Positions 21,645 through 33,889 of a stretch of 64,000 nt of DNA are shown piece after piece; position 1 is the first letter of the stretch, and each line of letters begins with the position of its first letter. Made by a program: the position numbers and the translations under genes. Source of the DNA: Alviniconcha marisindica (lineage: Eukaryota; Mollusca; Gastropoda; Provannidae); contig JABMCL010001992.1 in the NCBI GenBank assembly GCA_018857735.1, forward strand, positions 167,575 through 231,574. Direction: 5' to 3'. The notes under the pieces were generated by a model. That model ran no database searches and was not told where the DNA came from. It saw only the letters and a program-made list of their open reading frames with translations.

Positions 21645-21899
21645 CTTATATAATAATAGGGAATTTATAGAGCTATTTAAAAGACTCAAAGCGCTTTACA
21701 ACTTAATTAAAGATGCACATGCAACGCGCACATAACAACATACACCTCGATGGAATACTATAAACAAGTAAACAAACAAACAAAAACAGCAGTAAACATA
21801 TACAAAGCACAGGGAAACACACAAACACATGATCGCACGCGGACACACATACTCACACACGTATGATCGTGCGCACACGCACACACAATGCTAATCCAG

Positions 21900-21980
<81 letters not shown>

Positions 21981-22240
21981 GCGCGCGTGCGTGCGACCCA
22001 GAAGGACATGGGGGTGGGGTGGGGGTTAGGGTTAGGGGAGAACTGTTTTGAAGACCAATTCTGAAAGCAGGAACAGACGAGCTGTGGTGGAAAGCGAAAG
22101 ACGGAGAATTCAAGATTTGTGCAGCAGAGAATGTATTACTGGTCAAAATACTGTTTGAAGAGGCTTAAGTCTAGTTTTGAAGGAAGAGAGGGAACGGCTG
22201 TGACGGAGAGTGAAAGGAAGAGAATTTCAGATATGTGCAG
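21645..22240 (-). mobile_element. SINE/LINE-type insertion with (CA)n
   Basis: Read on the minus strand, its end is GTTGTAAAGCGCTTTGAGTC, then ATAGCTCTATAAATTCCC and ATTATTA, the usual 3' end of L2/CR1-like or dependent SINE elements. It splits the ~150-bp array between ATGAGGGCTTATATAA and ATGACTGTTTCTACTG. It contains (CA)n at 21900-21976. The inner part (22040-22230) holds a duplicated word (GAGAATT(C/T)(A/C)AGAT(A/T)TGTGC). Confidence 0.65.
21900..21977. repeat. (CA)n microsatellite
   Basis: Pure CA tract of about 77 bp inside the SINE/LINE-type insertion. Confidence 0.97.
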
Positions 22241-23000
22241 CAGAAATATGACTGTTTCTACTGTATTTCTGAACTAATGATTCTTTTGCAACCAAACTTA
22301 GTTTGATGGTAGATCGACATAAGGCAAAGTGTCCAGTGAAAATATTGGATTCTGTGTTCAAAGGCAGGGTTACAGCAAATGTTCAAAAATTCAGCTAATG
22401 TTCGTCCGGATTATGTCTTCTGAACCACTGAACCTTTTGTAACCAAACCTGGTATGGTGGTACATCATCATAAGCCGGCGTGCCAAGGGAATTATCTGGG
22501 ATACTATCTTCAAGGTCAAGGCATCAGTTAGTGTTAAAAGAATAAAAAATGTTCGATTATATCTTGTGAACTCCTGTTCTTTTTTGCTACGAAACTTTGT
22601 TTGATGATACATTATCGTAAGCCACATTGTCGTGTGCAAAGATTGCTTTGCTGCCTATTTCATGGTCATGGTCAGCGCGGAGATATACTAATTCATTGAG
22701 TGTTTGTCTGGACGGTATCTTCTGAACTATTTAACCCGCTGTACCCAAACTTAGTGTGGAGGTGCATCATCATGAGACAGTGTCTTGCGAAAAGATTGTT
22801 TTGATATCTTCAAGGTCAAGGTTACAATGAAGGTTCTTATATGTAAATATTATCGTTTCAATCGTATCTTCAGAGCTGTTGATCCTTTTGCAACCAAACT
22901 TAATTTGACGGTACATCATCATGTCTTGTGAAAAGATTGGATTGCTGTGTTCAAGATCAAGGTCACAGTCATAGTTCAAAACCTCATTCAGTGTTTGAAA

Positions 23001-23640
23001 ACAAAGCGGGCACAGTATACTGGTTTATCTAGGCACTGAGAAAAGAAAGAGAAAAAAAAGGCGGGATGGGGGGGTTGTCACGCACGGCGACAAACTTTGT
23101 TGATTTTGATTTTGTTGGTGGTATTTTCGTCGTTGCTGCTTTTGGTGGTGGTGGTGGTGGTGGTGGTGGTGCTGCTGCTGCTGCTGATGATGATGATCAA
23201 CTAGTTCGTTGGTTGTTTAAAATTTGTGATGATTTTGTAGCAACCTCAGAAGATGGTGCTCTGTATCTATCCAGCTGTTTCTTTGGACTAGCTAACGATA
23301 AGCACACCCAATCGTCATTCTTGTCAGCCACTCATTTAGTCACTCATTCATAACTCAATTTATCCACGCATTTTATCAGTCAGCCGAACATACATCTTGC
23401 GAAAGATATATCGTACATCCACCCACCCACTACACCCATCCTCTCATCAATCCTTCTCACAATCCAGTCAAAATATATCCACTCAACCACTCGTGTGTGT
23501 GTGTGTGTGTGTGTGGAAGGGGGGGGGGGGGGGTAGCCTACCCATTTGATAGTGAGAGCTTTGTATATTTTACCTATAGTGTCTTTCTTACAAGCCAAGT
23601 GATACGTAGCTAATCTACCGCTGGCGATTTGGTGCTATGG
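23001..23640. other. intronic simple repeats
   Basis: (TGG)n(TGC)n(TGA)n at about 23143-23196, (GT)n at 23493-23513 and poly-G at 23519-23534. No exon was recognised. Confidence 0.7.
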
Positions 23641-23644
23641 TGGG

Positions 23645-24805
23645 AAACAATGAGACTGGTACACGATGGGACTGGGACACAACGATACTGGTACACAATG
23701 GGACTGATATACAGTGGGACTGATACACAACGTACTGGTAAACAATGGGACTGATGCACAACGGGACTGGTACACAATGGGACTGGGCACAATGAAACTG
23801 ATACACAACGAGAATGGGACACGCCGGGACTGGTACACAATGGAACTGGGACTCAACGAGAATGGGACACGCCGGACTGGTACACAATGTAACTGGGACA
23901 CAACGAGACTGATACACAACGAGAATGGGACACGCCGGGACTGGTACACAACGGAACTGGGACACAATGAAACTGATATACAACGAGAATGGGACACGCC
24001 GGGACTAGTACACAATGGAACTGGGACACAACGAGACTGATACACAACGAGAATGGGACACGCCGGGACTGGTACACAACGGAACTGGGACACAACGAGA
24101 CTGATACACAACGAGAATGGGACATGCCGGGACTGGTACACAATGGAACTGGGACACAACGAGACTTATACACAACGAGAATGGGACACGCCGGGACTGG
24201 TACACAATGGAACTGGGACACAACGAGATTGGCCCGCTGTGGGACTGGGGCACAACGGCAATGATACACAACGCGACTGGGACACAGTGATACCGGCGCA
24301 CAATGGGACTGGGACATAATGGGACTGGTGCACAACGATACGAATACACAATGGAACTGCGACTCAACGGCATTAGTACACAATGGGACTCGGAAACATG
24401 CGACTAGTACTTGATGAAACTGGGACTCAACAGGACTGGTACATGATGAAACTAGGACACAACGAGACTGGTACATGATGAAACTGGGACTCAACAGGAC
24501 TGGTACATGATGAAACTAGGACACAACGAGACTGGTACTTGATGAAACTGGGACTCAACAGGACTGGTACATGATGAAACTAGGACACAACGAGACTGGT
24601 ACATGATGAAACTGGGACACAACGTGATTGGTACATGATGAAACTAGGACACAACGAGACTGGTATATGATGAAACTTGGACACAACGAGACTGGTACAT
24701 GATGAAACTGGGACACAACGAGACTGGTACATGATGAAACTGGGACACAACGTGATTGGTACATGATGAAACTTGGACACAACGGAACCGGTACACAATG
24801 GGAAG
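23645..24805. repeat. 16-bp minisatellite with 64-bp and 32-bp higher-order units
   Basis: The basic monomer is 16 bp (ACTGGTACACAATGGG). From about 23810 to 24240 it is organised as a four-monomer, 64-bp unit: GGAACTGGGACACAACGAGA, then CTGATACACAACGAGAATGG, GACACGCCGGGACTGGTACA and CAAT. From about 24400 to 24790 it is a two-monomer, 32-bp unit (ACTGGTACATGATGAAACTG then GGACACAACGAG). Long frames on both strands (up to 213 codons, rich in C, V, S, P) are artefacts, because the unit lacks stops in all phases. Confidence 0.93.
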
Positions 24806-25383
24806 GGGCAAATTGGCCGATTGCATATTAAAACCCTTTTCTTAATGGTTCACGCATTATCTCGTCTGTTCGTCGAGATTAATCTATCCAGATATTCATG
24901 CGACCCGGAGAAGCACGCGCATGTGTATGTGTGTGTGTGAGTGTGTGTATGCGTGTGCGTATGTTTTTGCGCGCGCGTGAATGTGTGTGCGCACGCGTGA
25001 ATGTGTGTGCGCACGCGTGCGTGCGTGCTAACGTGTTTGTTTGTTTGTGTTTTTTGTTTTTTGTTTTGTTTTGTGTGTGTGTTTGTTGTTGTTTGGTGTG
25101 TGTGTGTGTGTGTGTGTATGTGTGTGTATGTGTGTGTGTCTCGCGCGCTTGCTTGCTTGCTTAACGGGAGAGGACAGGGAAGGGCGAATAGAGACAGAGA
25201 GACGGGCGGGGGATGTGTGTGTTAAGTTTGGATTTTACTATTTTATTTGCAGTGTATGTATTTGGTAACTATTGCAATGGAAAGGCGAATTTCCATGTGT
25301 GTAGTTTTATCGATGGACAATACAAAGTTTCTCGTGTGTCACGTCTTACTGTTTCAACATTTCTGTTTCTATGCCTTCTTTAG
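24806..25383 (+). other. 3' end of the NALF intron with GT-rich tracts
   Basis: Impure GT/GC-rich repeats at 24918-25150. The intron ends with a T-rich tract and TTCTTTAG at 25376-25383. Confidence 0.75.
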
Positions 25384-25808
25384 ACCCGGAGATCGAGCGA
25401 GGGCCGGGCAATGGCGGCGCTGACGTCATCTCCCCGTGCTTCCAGCTGTGTCACGTGATGAGCAAGGCGGACATTAAAAGGACCTATTGTCACGCCAATG
25501 ACTCGCAGTGCCGCGACCTCCGGCGCGAGCTGGAAGAGTGTCCTCCTCTGCGCGTGAACTCGTCCACGCACACAGACAATTCAACCGGAAGCCATGCTAA
25601 CACCACCTCCGCGGCGACCGGAAGTGTACATATTTTCTGTGGCCACGTGACACGGATGAGTGCATCGTCTGTGTTGGTGGTAGGGGCAGGTGGGGTGATA
25701 GGAGGGGGGTCGGACCCCGGTGCAGTGCGGCTGATGGTGGCAACAATGTTGTGGTTGTTGTGGTTGGCGTTGACTTCCTATCCCTACTCTTGTATAGGTC
25801 TGACGTAG
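25384..25808 (+). CDS. NALCN channel auxiliary factor (NALF/FAM155-like), terminal exon
   Basis: The acceptor is TTCTTTAG at 25376-25383. The first two bases (AC) complete the codon left by the G at 20859, so the phases agree. The exon encodes DPEIERGPGNGG, then PCFQLCHVMSKADIKRTYCH and CRDLRRELEECPP, adding five cysteines typical of an extracellular disulphide-rich domain. Sequons NDS, NSS, NST and NTT follow. The end is a hydrophobic stretch (VRLMVATMLWLLWLALT) with stop TAG at 25806. Family members also carry a hydrophobic C-terminal helix. Here it sits almost at the terminus behind small residues, so a GPI-anchor signal is an alternative to a membrane helix. No clear AATAAA was found in the following kilobase. 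Confidence 0.78.
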
Positions 25809-26885
25809 GACACAACATCTAGCTAGTCCTACTGAACTCTACAGCAGACTGAGACCTAGAGCGCTTGTGTAGAAACAACAAACAAAGGGAGGTAATAGCG
25901 CTTGACTGACGCCACACTATAACAACGGGCACAACAAGAGAGTCCTGGTTGAATCGTCTATGATTGTAACTATCTAACTATCTAATCATAGGCCGACCCT
26001 CTAACGGTTATCATACGCTGTTCAGGTTTCTCGTTCCGAGTCCATTGCTGTAAGGGCTTGTCATCTAACTGGTTACTCTAGGCTGTTCAGGTTTCTCTTG
26101 CCGTGTCCATTGCTGTAAGGGTTTGTCAGTCGTCGACTCTTAGCTCCCTGTCTTAGTCCATCTAAAAAACATTTCCGTCTGTCTGTCTGGAGTTCGGGTT
26201 TGTTTGGGTAGCTTGTTTAATTTTAATTTTAGTCAGTAGGTGTTTATTTTTATTGTTTATTTTTTATTTTTTTGGGTTTCCCCTCCCCTCGATTTGATAT
26301 GAACCATACACATTATATCGCTATGCTGTTTTGATATGAACCATACACATCATTATATCGCTATGCTGTTTTGTATAACCTACTTTGGTGATGAGGCTGA
26401 TACTGTTGTTGTTGTCTTTGTTTTGTTTTTGTTTTCAATTCTGTCCAGTTAACGATTTTGTTGATCATTGTTATAGACATACACATGAATTATTGTGAGA
26501 GTTTGTTGCTGTTGATGATAACTACGACATACATGGACATATATACACAGACCAGTCATGTACAGTGTTAACGTATTTCCCGAGTTTTGGGTGAAGGTAC
26601 CAATGGACTGATGCCGACCGTGGCGAAAACCTAAATAATCCAGTGTGATAAAAAAGAAGATGTTGTTTACCAGAAAGTCTAGGTTTTTGTGTGTGCAAGT
26701 GATGTATATATATACGACCTGTGGGTTCCTGTATCTGACTAACGTGCAAGCTTGCTTGGGACACTTTCGCCAGAGGCTTTACCTTTTGTTTTCTGTTTTC
26801 TTTTTTGCACAGTAATCAAGCACTCCTGTTATATCAACCAAACCTTCAGACACCAATCCCGGCAATATTGTTGATTGTATGGCTT
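25809..26885 (+). other. 3' flank/UTR of the NALF-like gene
   Basis: Probable 3' UTR followed by flanking DNA. Two short tandem duplications are visible: a ~73-bp one around CTGTTCAGGTTTCTC at 26020-26120 and a ~46-bp one (TTTGATATGAACCATACACA) at 26292-26370. No coding frame or clear poly(A) signal was recognised. Confidence 0.55.
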
Positions 26886-26887
26886 GT

Positions 26888-27350
26888 TGGTTTAAATCTA
26901 CCAAGAGGTGAGACACACGACGGCATCTCGTCTGCTGGATCTGCTAAGACGTAAGACATATTTTAGAATCTTGGCTGGTGGATTAACTTGGACGTGGGAC
27001 ACATGTCAGCATCTTGACTAGTGGATCTGCCAAGACATGAGACAGTTTGTTGTGGGTCTACCCAGACGTGAGATACGTAAACATCATCTGGGCTGGTGGA
27101 TCCGCTATGACGTGAGGCACGAAGGATCATCGTGTCTGATCGATCTCCCAAGACGTGAGACATGAAACCTGTCAGGTGGATCTCCCAAGAAGTGAGACAC
27201 TTTATAGAATCTTGCTTGGTGGATCTCTCAAGACGCGAGACATGTGGAACATCTTATGCGGTGGATCTATCAAGATGTCATATACGCTATATTATCTTGC
27301 CTGATGGATTTATCAAGACATCAGACACGAGGCACCATCTTGATTGAAGG
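26888..27350. repeat. degenerate ~60-bp tandem repeat
   Basis: About eight diverged units with (G/A)GTGGATCTNCCAAGACGTG followed by AGACA and a CATCTTG-like spacer, spaced about 50-65 bp. Confidence 0.8.
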
Positions 27351-27646
27351 AACTACGTTTATGCATTGTGCCTGGAGTTACCAAGCTGAGTTTTCATCGG
27401 AGTTTTGCTTGACCTTTGACTGGACCTTTGCTGCCTACGATTTGTTAGACGTACCTTAAACGTTTCGCTTCATGAGCTACTAAACTATCAAAATGGTATT
27501 CACGGTTTGAACTGGGATTTACGATATTCTGGGTGGATCTTTGGGTTGCTGTGGAGTTATTCTTTGGAGCGTGAGTGTGACTTTTCTAAAAGAAAGCGGC
27601 AGTTAGGGTATGAATTATAAAATTTGTAATCAGTTGAAAGTTCCCC

Positions 27647-27705
<59 letters not shown>

Positions 27706-28572
27706 CGCCTAATTAACCAGTCCGTCAGTTTGCCCCTTACTCTACCCATCCACCCTCTTCGTCCACTGGTGACTTTTTCTTTATATCAACACCCTTTGAG
27801 CAGCAATCGCGCCGGAAAGTTACAAAATGTAAAGTGTAAAAGGGGGAGGCTGCGGTCGTATCACTAGCATCAACCTGCTGTCGCTCACAGGGAACTTCAG
27901 CCAGTTTACACTCCGCTGAAAATATCAACGTCGCACGAGTTTGACCGTTGAAAATATAGACCTGCTTATCGCGTATGTATATGGCATAACCGCGTTCGAA
28001 AGTGTTAGGGCGACGACTAATCGTTTAGTTTCATCTAATGTAAAGTTTCGACTGATCTGATTGTCATCGTCTAAGAACAGCTGTTTGCAAAGGGACCATG
28101 TCTCATTCATCCAACAACAACCGCAACAGCAGCGGCCGTATGCAAAGAACTGTTTGTTTCATCCACTTCTCGTGCCCGTTGATGTAGATTCAATGCAAAG
28201 CATGGGTGCGCACTGACCTTGTCTCTGGCTGTCAGTTAAATGATCCCTAATTATCAGTTCCCTTTACTATTAGGCCAGCATCAATAATACCAACGACAGC
28301 AATATATCTAACTGTCGCAGCCTCAGCCACCCTCAGTCCTGTTAACATTATTTTAAGGAAGAGTAGGCTTGTTAGTGAATGCCGTTTATATGATAGATTT
28401 CCTGTATCATTAGGTCAACAACAATAACGATAAAGCATTTAAGCTCCGTTTCTGTTTAATCACATGTGAACCAGTGTTTTGATTTGCTTCAGTCATTAAA
28501 AAGAAGGGAAACAATGCTAAGTGTACCTAACGTCAAAAAGACGTTGTAATTTGCAAACGCTCAAGCCCATCA
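27351..28572. other. intergenic DNA with a (GT)n tract
   Basis: (GT)n ending in GCGCGCGCGC at 27649-27708. Nothing else was recognised, and the short frames on both strands look random. Confidence 0.55.
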
Positions 28573-28576
28573 CCTT

Positions 28577-28629
28577 TGTGTGTGTGTGTGTGTGTGTTGT
28601 GTGTGTGTGTGTGTGTGTGTGTGTGGTGT

Positions 28630-28701
<72 letters not shown>

Positions 28702-28742
28702 TGTGTCTGTGTGTATATGTGTGTGTCTGTGTCTGTGTGTGG
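28577..28742. repeat. (GT)n microsatellite
   Basis: About 160 bp of GT repeat with TT, GGTG and CTGT interruptions. Confidence 0.97.
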
Positions 28743-29296
28743 CTATGTCAAACACATCATGGGTTACTCTGAACACTTCTGTAGTGATGCCAACCAAAAA
28801 GGGACTTCTATAGTGATACGAACCCAAAGGATTGTATCGTTTGCAAGCTGAGTAGGTATAGGGTTTTGTGGGAAATGTCGATTGCTTTTCTCAAAGAAAG
28901 CCAGGTGCACCTGTTCCGCGCCTGTCAACAACGAATCCTTGTCAATGGGAGGATATCGGCAAATTTTGTCCGAGTCAACGGTTTCAAGGTGCTACGGGGC
29001 ATATATTACCTGCACACAAGTAACGCATACGATCTCGATTTTTGTCTCATCCCAACACTGAGGCCAGCACACTGAGAGTGAAGAGAGTGAGTGAGTTAGT
29101 TCTGAGATTGTTAAAGGGGAACGGAACTGAAGAGGTATCACACGGTCTATCGATAGGAACGGAACTTTTAATAACAACGCACAGTCGTTCTTCATTCGAT
29201 TTGTCGTCCGGTTTGTTCAAAATCGACGTCTGAAGGCCGTGAAAACGCGACCACGAGTGTTGCCATTACGTGCTCAGCTCTCTGTATCAGTGGCTG
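28743..29296. other. intergenic DNA
   Basis: No gene or known repeat recognised. Confidence 0.5.
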
Positions 29297-29345
29297 ACAT
29301 ATGCGGCAAAAAGTATTAAAATGTAATACTTTTTGCCACATATGT
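29297..29345. repeat. hairpin 1: 21-bp inverted repeat
   Basis: The left arm ACATATGCGGCAAAAAGTAT+T (29297-29317) pairs with 29325-29345 with one mismatch around a 7-base loop (AAAATGT). It contains CATATG near the base and a CAAAAAGTATT core. Confidence 0.95.
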
Positions 29346-29349
29346 TAGT

Positions 29350-29418
29350 AAGAACAAGACAAAAGGTTGGCTCATGACGTATTTAATACCTTATGAGCCA
29401 ACTTTTTGTCTTGTTCTT
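29350..29418. repeat. hairpin 2: 26-bp inverted repeat
   Basis: The left arm starts AAGAACAAGACAAAAGGTTG (29350-29375). It pairs with 29393-29418 (AT...GAGCC...TTGTTCTT) with one mismatch around a 17-base loop. It lies 4 bp from hairpin 1, so the pair spans 122 bp. A MITE end, a small-RNA precursor or a decayed foldback are all possible. Confidence 0.95.
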
Positions 29419-29539
29419 CATTAATAAAGAGACCACATGGAAGCTCCAAAGTATCTCTTCTGTGTAAATATTGCTAGAACAACTACATTAGCATACATAA
29501 GAAATCTTTGTATATTTTCAGGGTAACTTGCTCTCTGGC

Positions 29540-30000
29540 TCCCCTCTAGCTTGCCGTCATCAGCAGAGGGTCTCCCCTTTAAAGTGCCGTCATCTGCAGA
29601 GGGTCTCCCCTCTAGCGTGTCGTCATTTGCAGAGGGTCTCCCCTTTAAAGTGCCGTCATCTACAGAGGGTCTCCCGTCTAGCGTGCCGTCATCTTCAGAG
29701 GGTCTCCCCTTTAAAGTGCCGTCATCTACAGAGGGTCTCCCGTCTAGCGTGCCGTCATCTACAGAGGGTTTCCCGTCTAGCGTGCCGTCATCTACAGAGG
29801 GTCTCCCTTCTAGCGTGCCGTCATCTGCAGAGGGTCTCCCCTCTAGCGTGCCGTCATCTGCAGAGGGTCTCCCCTCTAACGTGCCGTCATCTACAGAGGG
29901 GCTCCCCTTTAAAGTTCCGTCATCTACAGAGGGTCTCCCCTCTAACGTGCCGTCATCTACAGAGGGTCTCCCCTCTAGCGTGCCGTCATCTACAGAGCTC
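29540..30000. repeat. 33-bp minisatellite
   Basis: About 14 units of 33 bp, GTGCCGTCATCTACAGAGGG then TCTCCCCTCTAGC. Two variants, CTCTAGCGTG and CTTTAAAGTG, often alternate. The period is a multiple of three, so both strands carry 11-residue periodic frames up to 217 codons (minus strand 29421-30074, SVDDGTLEGRP). The minus frame extends beyond the array on both sides, but nothing in its flanks looks like a gene. Confidence 0.93.
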
Positions 30001-30147
30001 CTCAGACGAGATGAGAGCTGGAAGAGACTACCTGTCGAAGGAGATTTCAAACCTCGGCCTCTTTGTTTAACCACTCAGTCATGGACTAGTCTTACAGTGA
30101 GCGGTCACGGTACGTCACGAGATCGATCGCGGGGTTGGGTTCTGTAT

Positions 30148-30439
30148 TGACGTGGGGTCATTCCTAATGGGATAGATGACGGCGGGTCACGAGATCGCTA
30201 GCAAGGCAGGATTGGAGGGCTTCTTTTCAGACGACAAAATAGCCTGTACCAATACTGCTGTGTACAGCTTCGTGTGTGTTTTTTTCAGTTCAAACTAAAA
30301 TTCACGTATTTCCTTTGTTAGGCGTGACGAAAATAAGTGGTTAATCAAGAAGAAGGACCACATGTTAAACACAGCTAAAACGTAGTGGGGAACGGAGCCG
30401 ACTGCTGTGACCTAGCTCATTAAGAATGACCCCCATGTC

Positions 30440-30440
<1 letters not shown>
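30148..30440. mobile_element. MITE-like element with ~22-bp terminal inverted repeats
   Basis: TGACGTGGGGTCATTCCTAA at 30148 is matched, inverted, by CATTAAGAATGACCCCCATG ending at 30440, with about 20 of 23 positions paired. The 293-bp interval has no open frame. No clean target-site duplication is visible, so assignment to a DNA transposon family is tentative. Confidence 0.45.
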
Positions 30441-31740
<1,300 letters not shown>

Positions 31741-32158
31741 ATACAGAACCGAACCTCGCTTTCGATTTAGTGACGTTACGTGACCTCCCTCGTGAATTTC
31801 CGTAAGAACGGTCCATGGTACCCCCTCTACCTCACATGAGTACTTACTGTTTCGTCGCGACATGGATTGTCTTTTGCAAAGAAAGACAAGAGCCAGAAAT
31901 AATGCGTGTTTTTTGTTGTTGTTTTTTTAAGACTAAGCGAACTGCGACCCTCGGTGTCCCAGTAGCCGCACTGAAGCGATTGTCTAGGGAATGGTAATTT
32001 TGTAAAGCTCATTCGTTTCCTGTCTGAATCAATCGATTATCAATAGTTTTTGTGGATGAAGATGAGGATGATGAGGTGATGTGTGTATACGTGCGTGCTT
32101 ACGTACGTGTGTGTGTGTGGGGGGGGGGGGGGGGGGGGGGTGCGTGCGTGCGTGCGTG

Positions 32159-32212
<54 letters not shown>

Positions 32213-32600
32213 ATGGATGGTGTGGGGAGGGGGGGACTCTCGGATATAACAGAACAGAAATCTATTTAGGAGAAGAAACGAAAAGTTAACTTACGACCCG
32301 GCTTAGGAAATGAAGGGGCACTACTCCTACCAGCCTTGTCAAGGACAGTCTGTCAGACTTACCTCCCGTCGTGTTTCTCACCCTGGTCTTATTGAACGCA
32401 AAAAAGAATCGTCGATAGTTTTTTAACACTGGGATTTTTGTTTGTTTAGTTGGTTGGTTCTCTTTTAATTTTGTTTAGATAGATAATGTCTGCTGATAGC
32501 ATTTCGCCAACGTCGGGCTTGAGACTGGCGAGGAAGAGTGTGAAGCGGCGTTACTGCTCCTTGCCGTCCTTCTGACCCTCTGCGGTGCGGACACCTTGTG
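31741..32600. other. intergenic DNA with (GT)n/(G)n compound repeat
   Basis: GTGT/poly-G/(TGCG)n/(GT)n compound repeat at 32105-32211 and another G-rich patch at 32224-32235. No gene seen. Confidence 0.6.
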
Positions 32601-32609
32601 ATGAAGTGT

Positions 32610-33150
32610 GTAGCGTTACCAGTATAGGCTCCCTGCCTCCCCCTTCCCTACAATCCCCCCACGGCCACCCGTACTCACCTCACTTCATGGGAATTCGCCC
32701 TCTCCCCTACCCCCCCCCCCCCCCTCCCCCCCCCCCCGTCTCACCCATCATGATCTACCAGTTACCATAGCCCTGCCTCCCCTCCTTCCCCGGTACAATC
32801 CTGGGATTCCTCCACGTACCATATAGCTCCCGCTCCCTACAACCCCACGGCACGTACTCACCTCACTTCATGGAATTGACATTCCTATAGCCCTCCTCCT
32901 TCCTACCCCCCACGGCCACCCGTACCACCTCACCATGGGTCGCCCCCACCCCCCCCCCCCAGTTACCAATATAAGCTCCCTGCCTCCCCCTTCCCTACAA
33001 TCCCCCCACGGCCACCCGTACTCACCTCACTTCATGGGAATTCGCCCCTCTACCCCCCCCCCCCCAGTTACCAAAACCCCTCCTCCCCTCCCTCCCCCAG
33101 CCACCGTCACCTACCTGTTCCCCCTACCCCCCCCCCCCAGCGCATGCCAA
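32610..33150. repeat. C-rich ~150-170-bp tandem duplication
   Basis: Three to four imperfect copies of a block containing TAGGCTCCCTGCCTCCCCCT, ACAATCCCCCCACGGCCACC and CGTACTCACCTCACTTCATG, each ending in a poly-C run. The second copy is scrambled by small indels, as expected from sequencing error in poly-C or from decay. Confidence 0.8.
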
Positions 33151-33885
33151 CAACGCAGGTATTGTTGTCGCTGCTACTAGAGCAGACTAGAGCTGGCTGA
33201 CAAGCCGCAGTTACGTAAAAAGAGGCAAAGGTGCGTGTTGCTTGCCAACCCAAAGATTGTCGAAACGAAGCTCTGACTTTAAACTGTAAAATGATTGAGA
33301 AAGAGGACGATTTAGAACTGACGGAGATCGAGGATACTTATATGAACCAGAAACTGCTAGCATCCGGATGGACTTTCTCTTTGCCGTTGTCACACCTTCA
33401 AGTGGCTGTTACTCTTCATTTGTTGTCAGTTGTGTACACGTATGATTTCAGTGATGTGATGTATCTTTTTCTGTGTTATTGAACTGTTCGTTAACATTCA
33501 GAGTATGCCTGTGGGTAAGTCTATGATTCATGAATGCAGTCGCGAAGAACCAGCTCAACATTTCAGCTGTTTTCACAGACAGTAAAATCGTAAAGAGTGT
33601 AACGGTGTCGTGTGAACGATGCCCAGTAGAATACGTTTGTTCCCCAAAAAGTAGGCCTATAGCGAAACGAGGTTAACAGCCCGGAGACCCCAGTGTGGAA
33701 TACGGTCACTTTGAATAAAGACAGCAACTGCTGCACTGTGCGAGGTTTGATCCAAAACTAGTGATGTTAGCACTCTTTCAGATGTTCATATTGCAAAATT
33801 ATACACCATTTGGGAAACTAGTTTTTCAGCTTTCTCCCATTCAAAGATGACGTCATTATGTTCTTGTGTCGTGGAATGGCAAAGT
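33151..33885. other. intergenic DNA
   Basis: An 83-codon + strand frame at 33231-33482 (with an internal ATG and EKEDDLELTEIEDTY) has no recognised domain. Nothing else was identified. Confidence 0.5.
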
Positions 33886-33889
33886 GAAA

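Larger units (their letters stand above)
21330..23000 (+). repeat. diverged ~150-bp tandem repeat, TCAAGGTCA-rich
   Basis: Eight diverged units are marked by GTATCTTCTGAACTA-like words near 21342, 21375, 21525, 22260, 22415, 22556, 22718 and 22863. Where complete, spacing is about 141-162 bp. Each unit continues CTTTTG(C/T)AACCAAACTT, GGTACATCATCAT and then CTTCAAGGTCAAGGTCACA or variants. A transposon-like block at 21645-22240 interrupts the array. The array lies wholly inside the NALF intron. Confidence 0.85.

Noticed and set aside
22020..22036. TTAGGG-like telomeric word (GGTTAGGGTTAGGGG)
   Set aside because: It has only two units, inside an intronic G-rich patch. It is too short to be an interstitial telomere.
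23645..24805. Long open frames (up to 213 codons) over the 16-bp array
   Set aside because: Stop-free repeat units give open frames in several phases and on both strands. There is no splice or start context and the composition follows the repeat.
33231..33482. 83-codon + frame
   Set aside because: An acidic middle and hydrophobic end, but no recognised family and no supporting signals.
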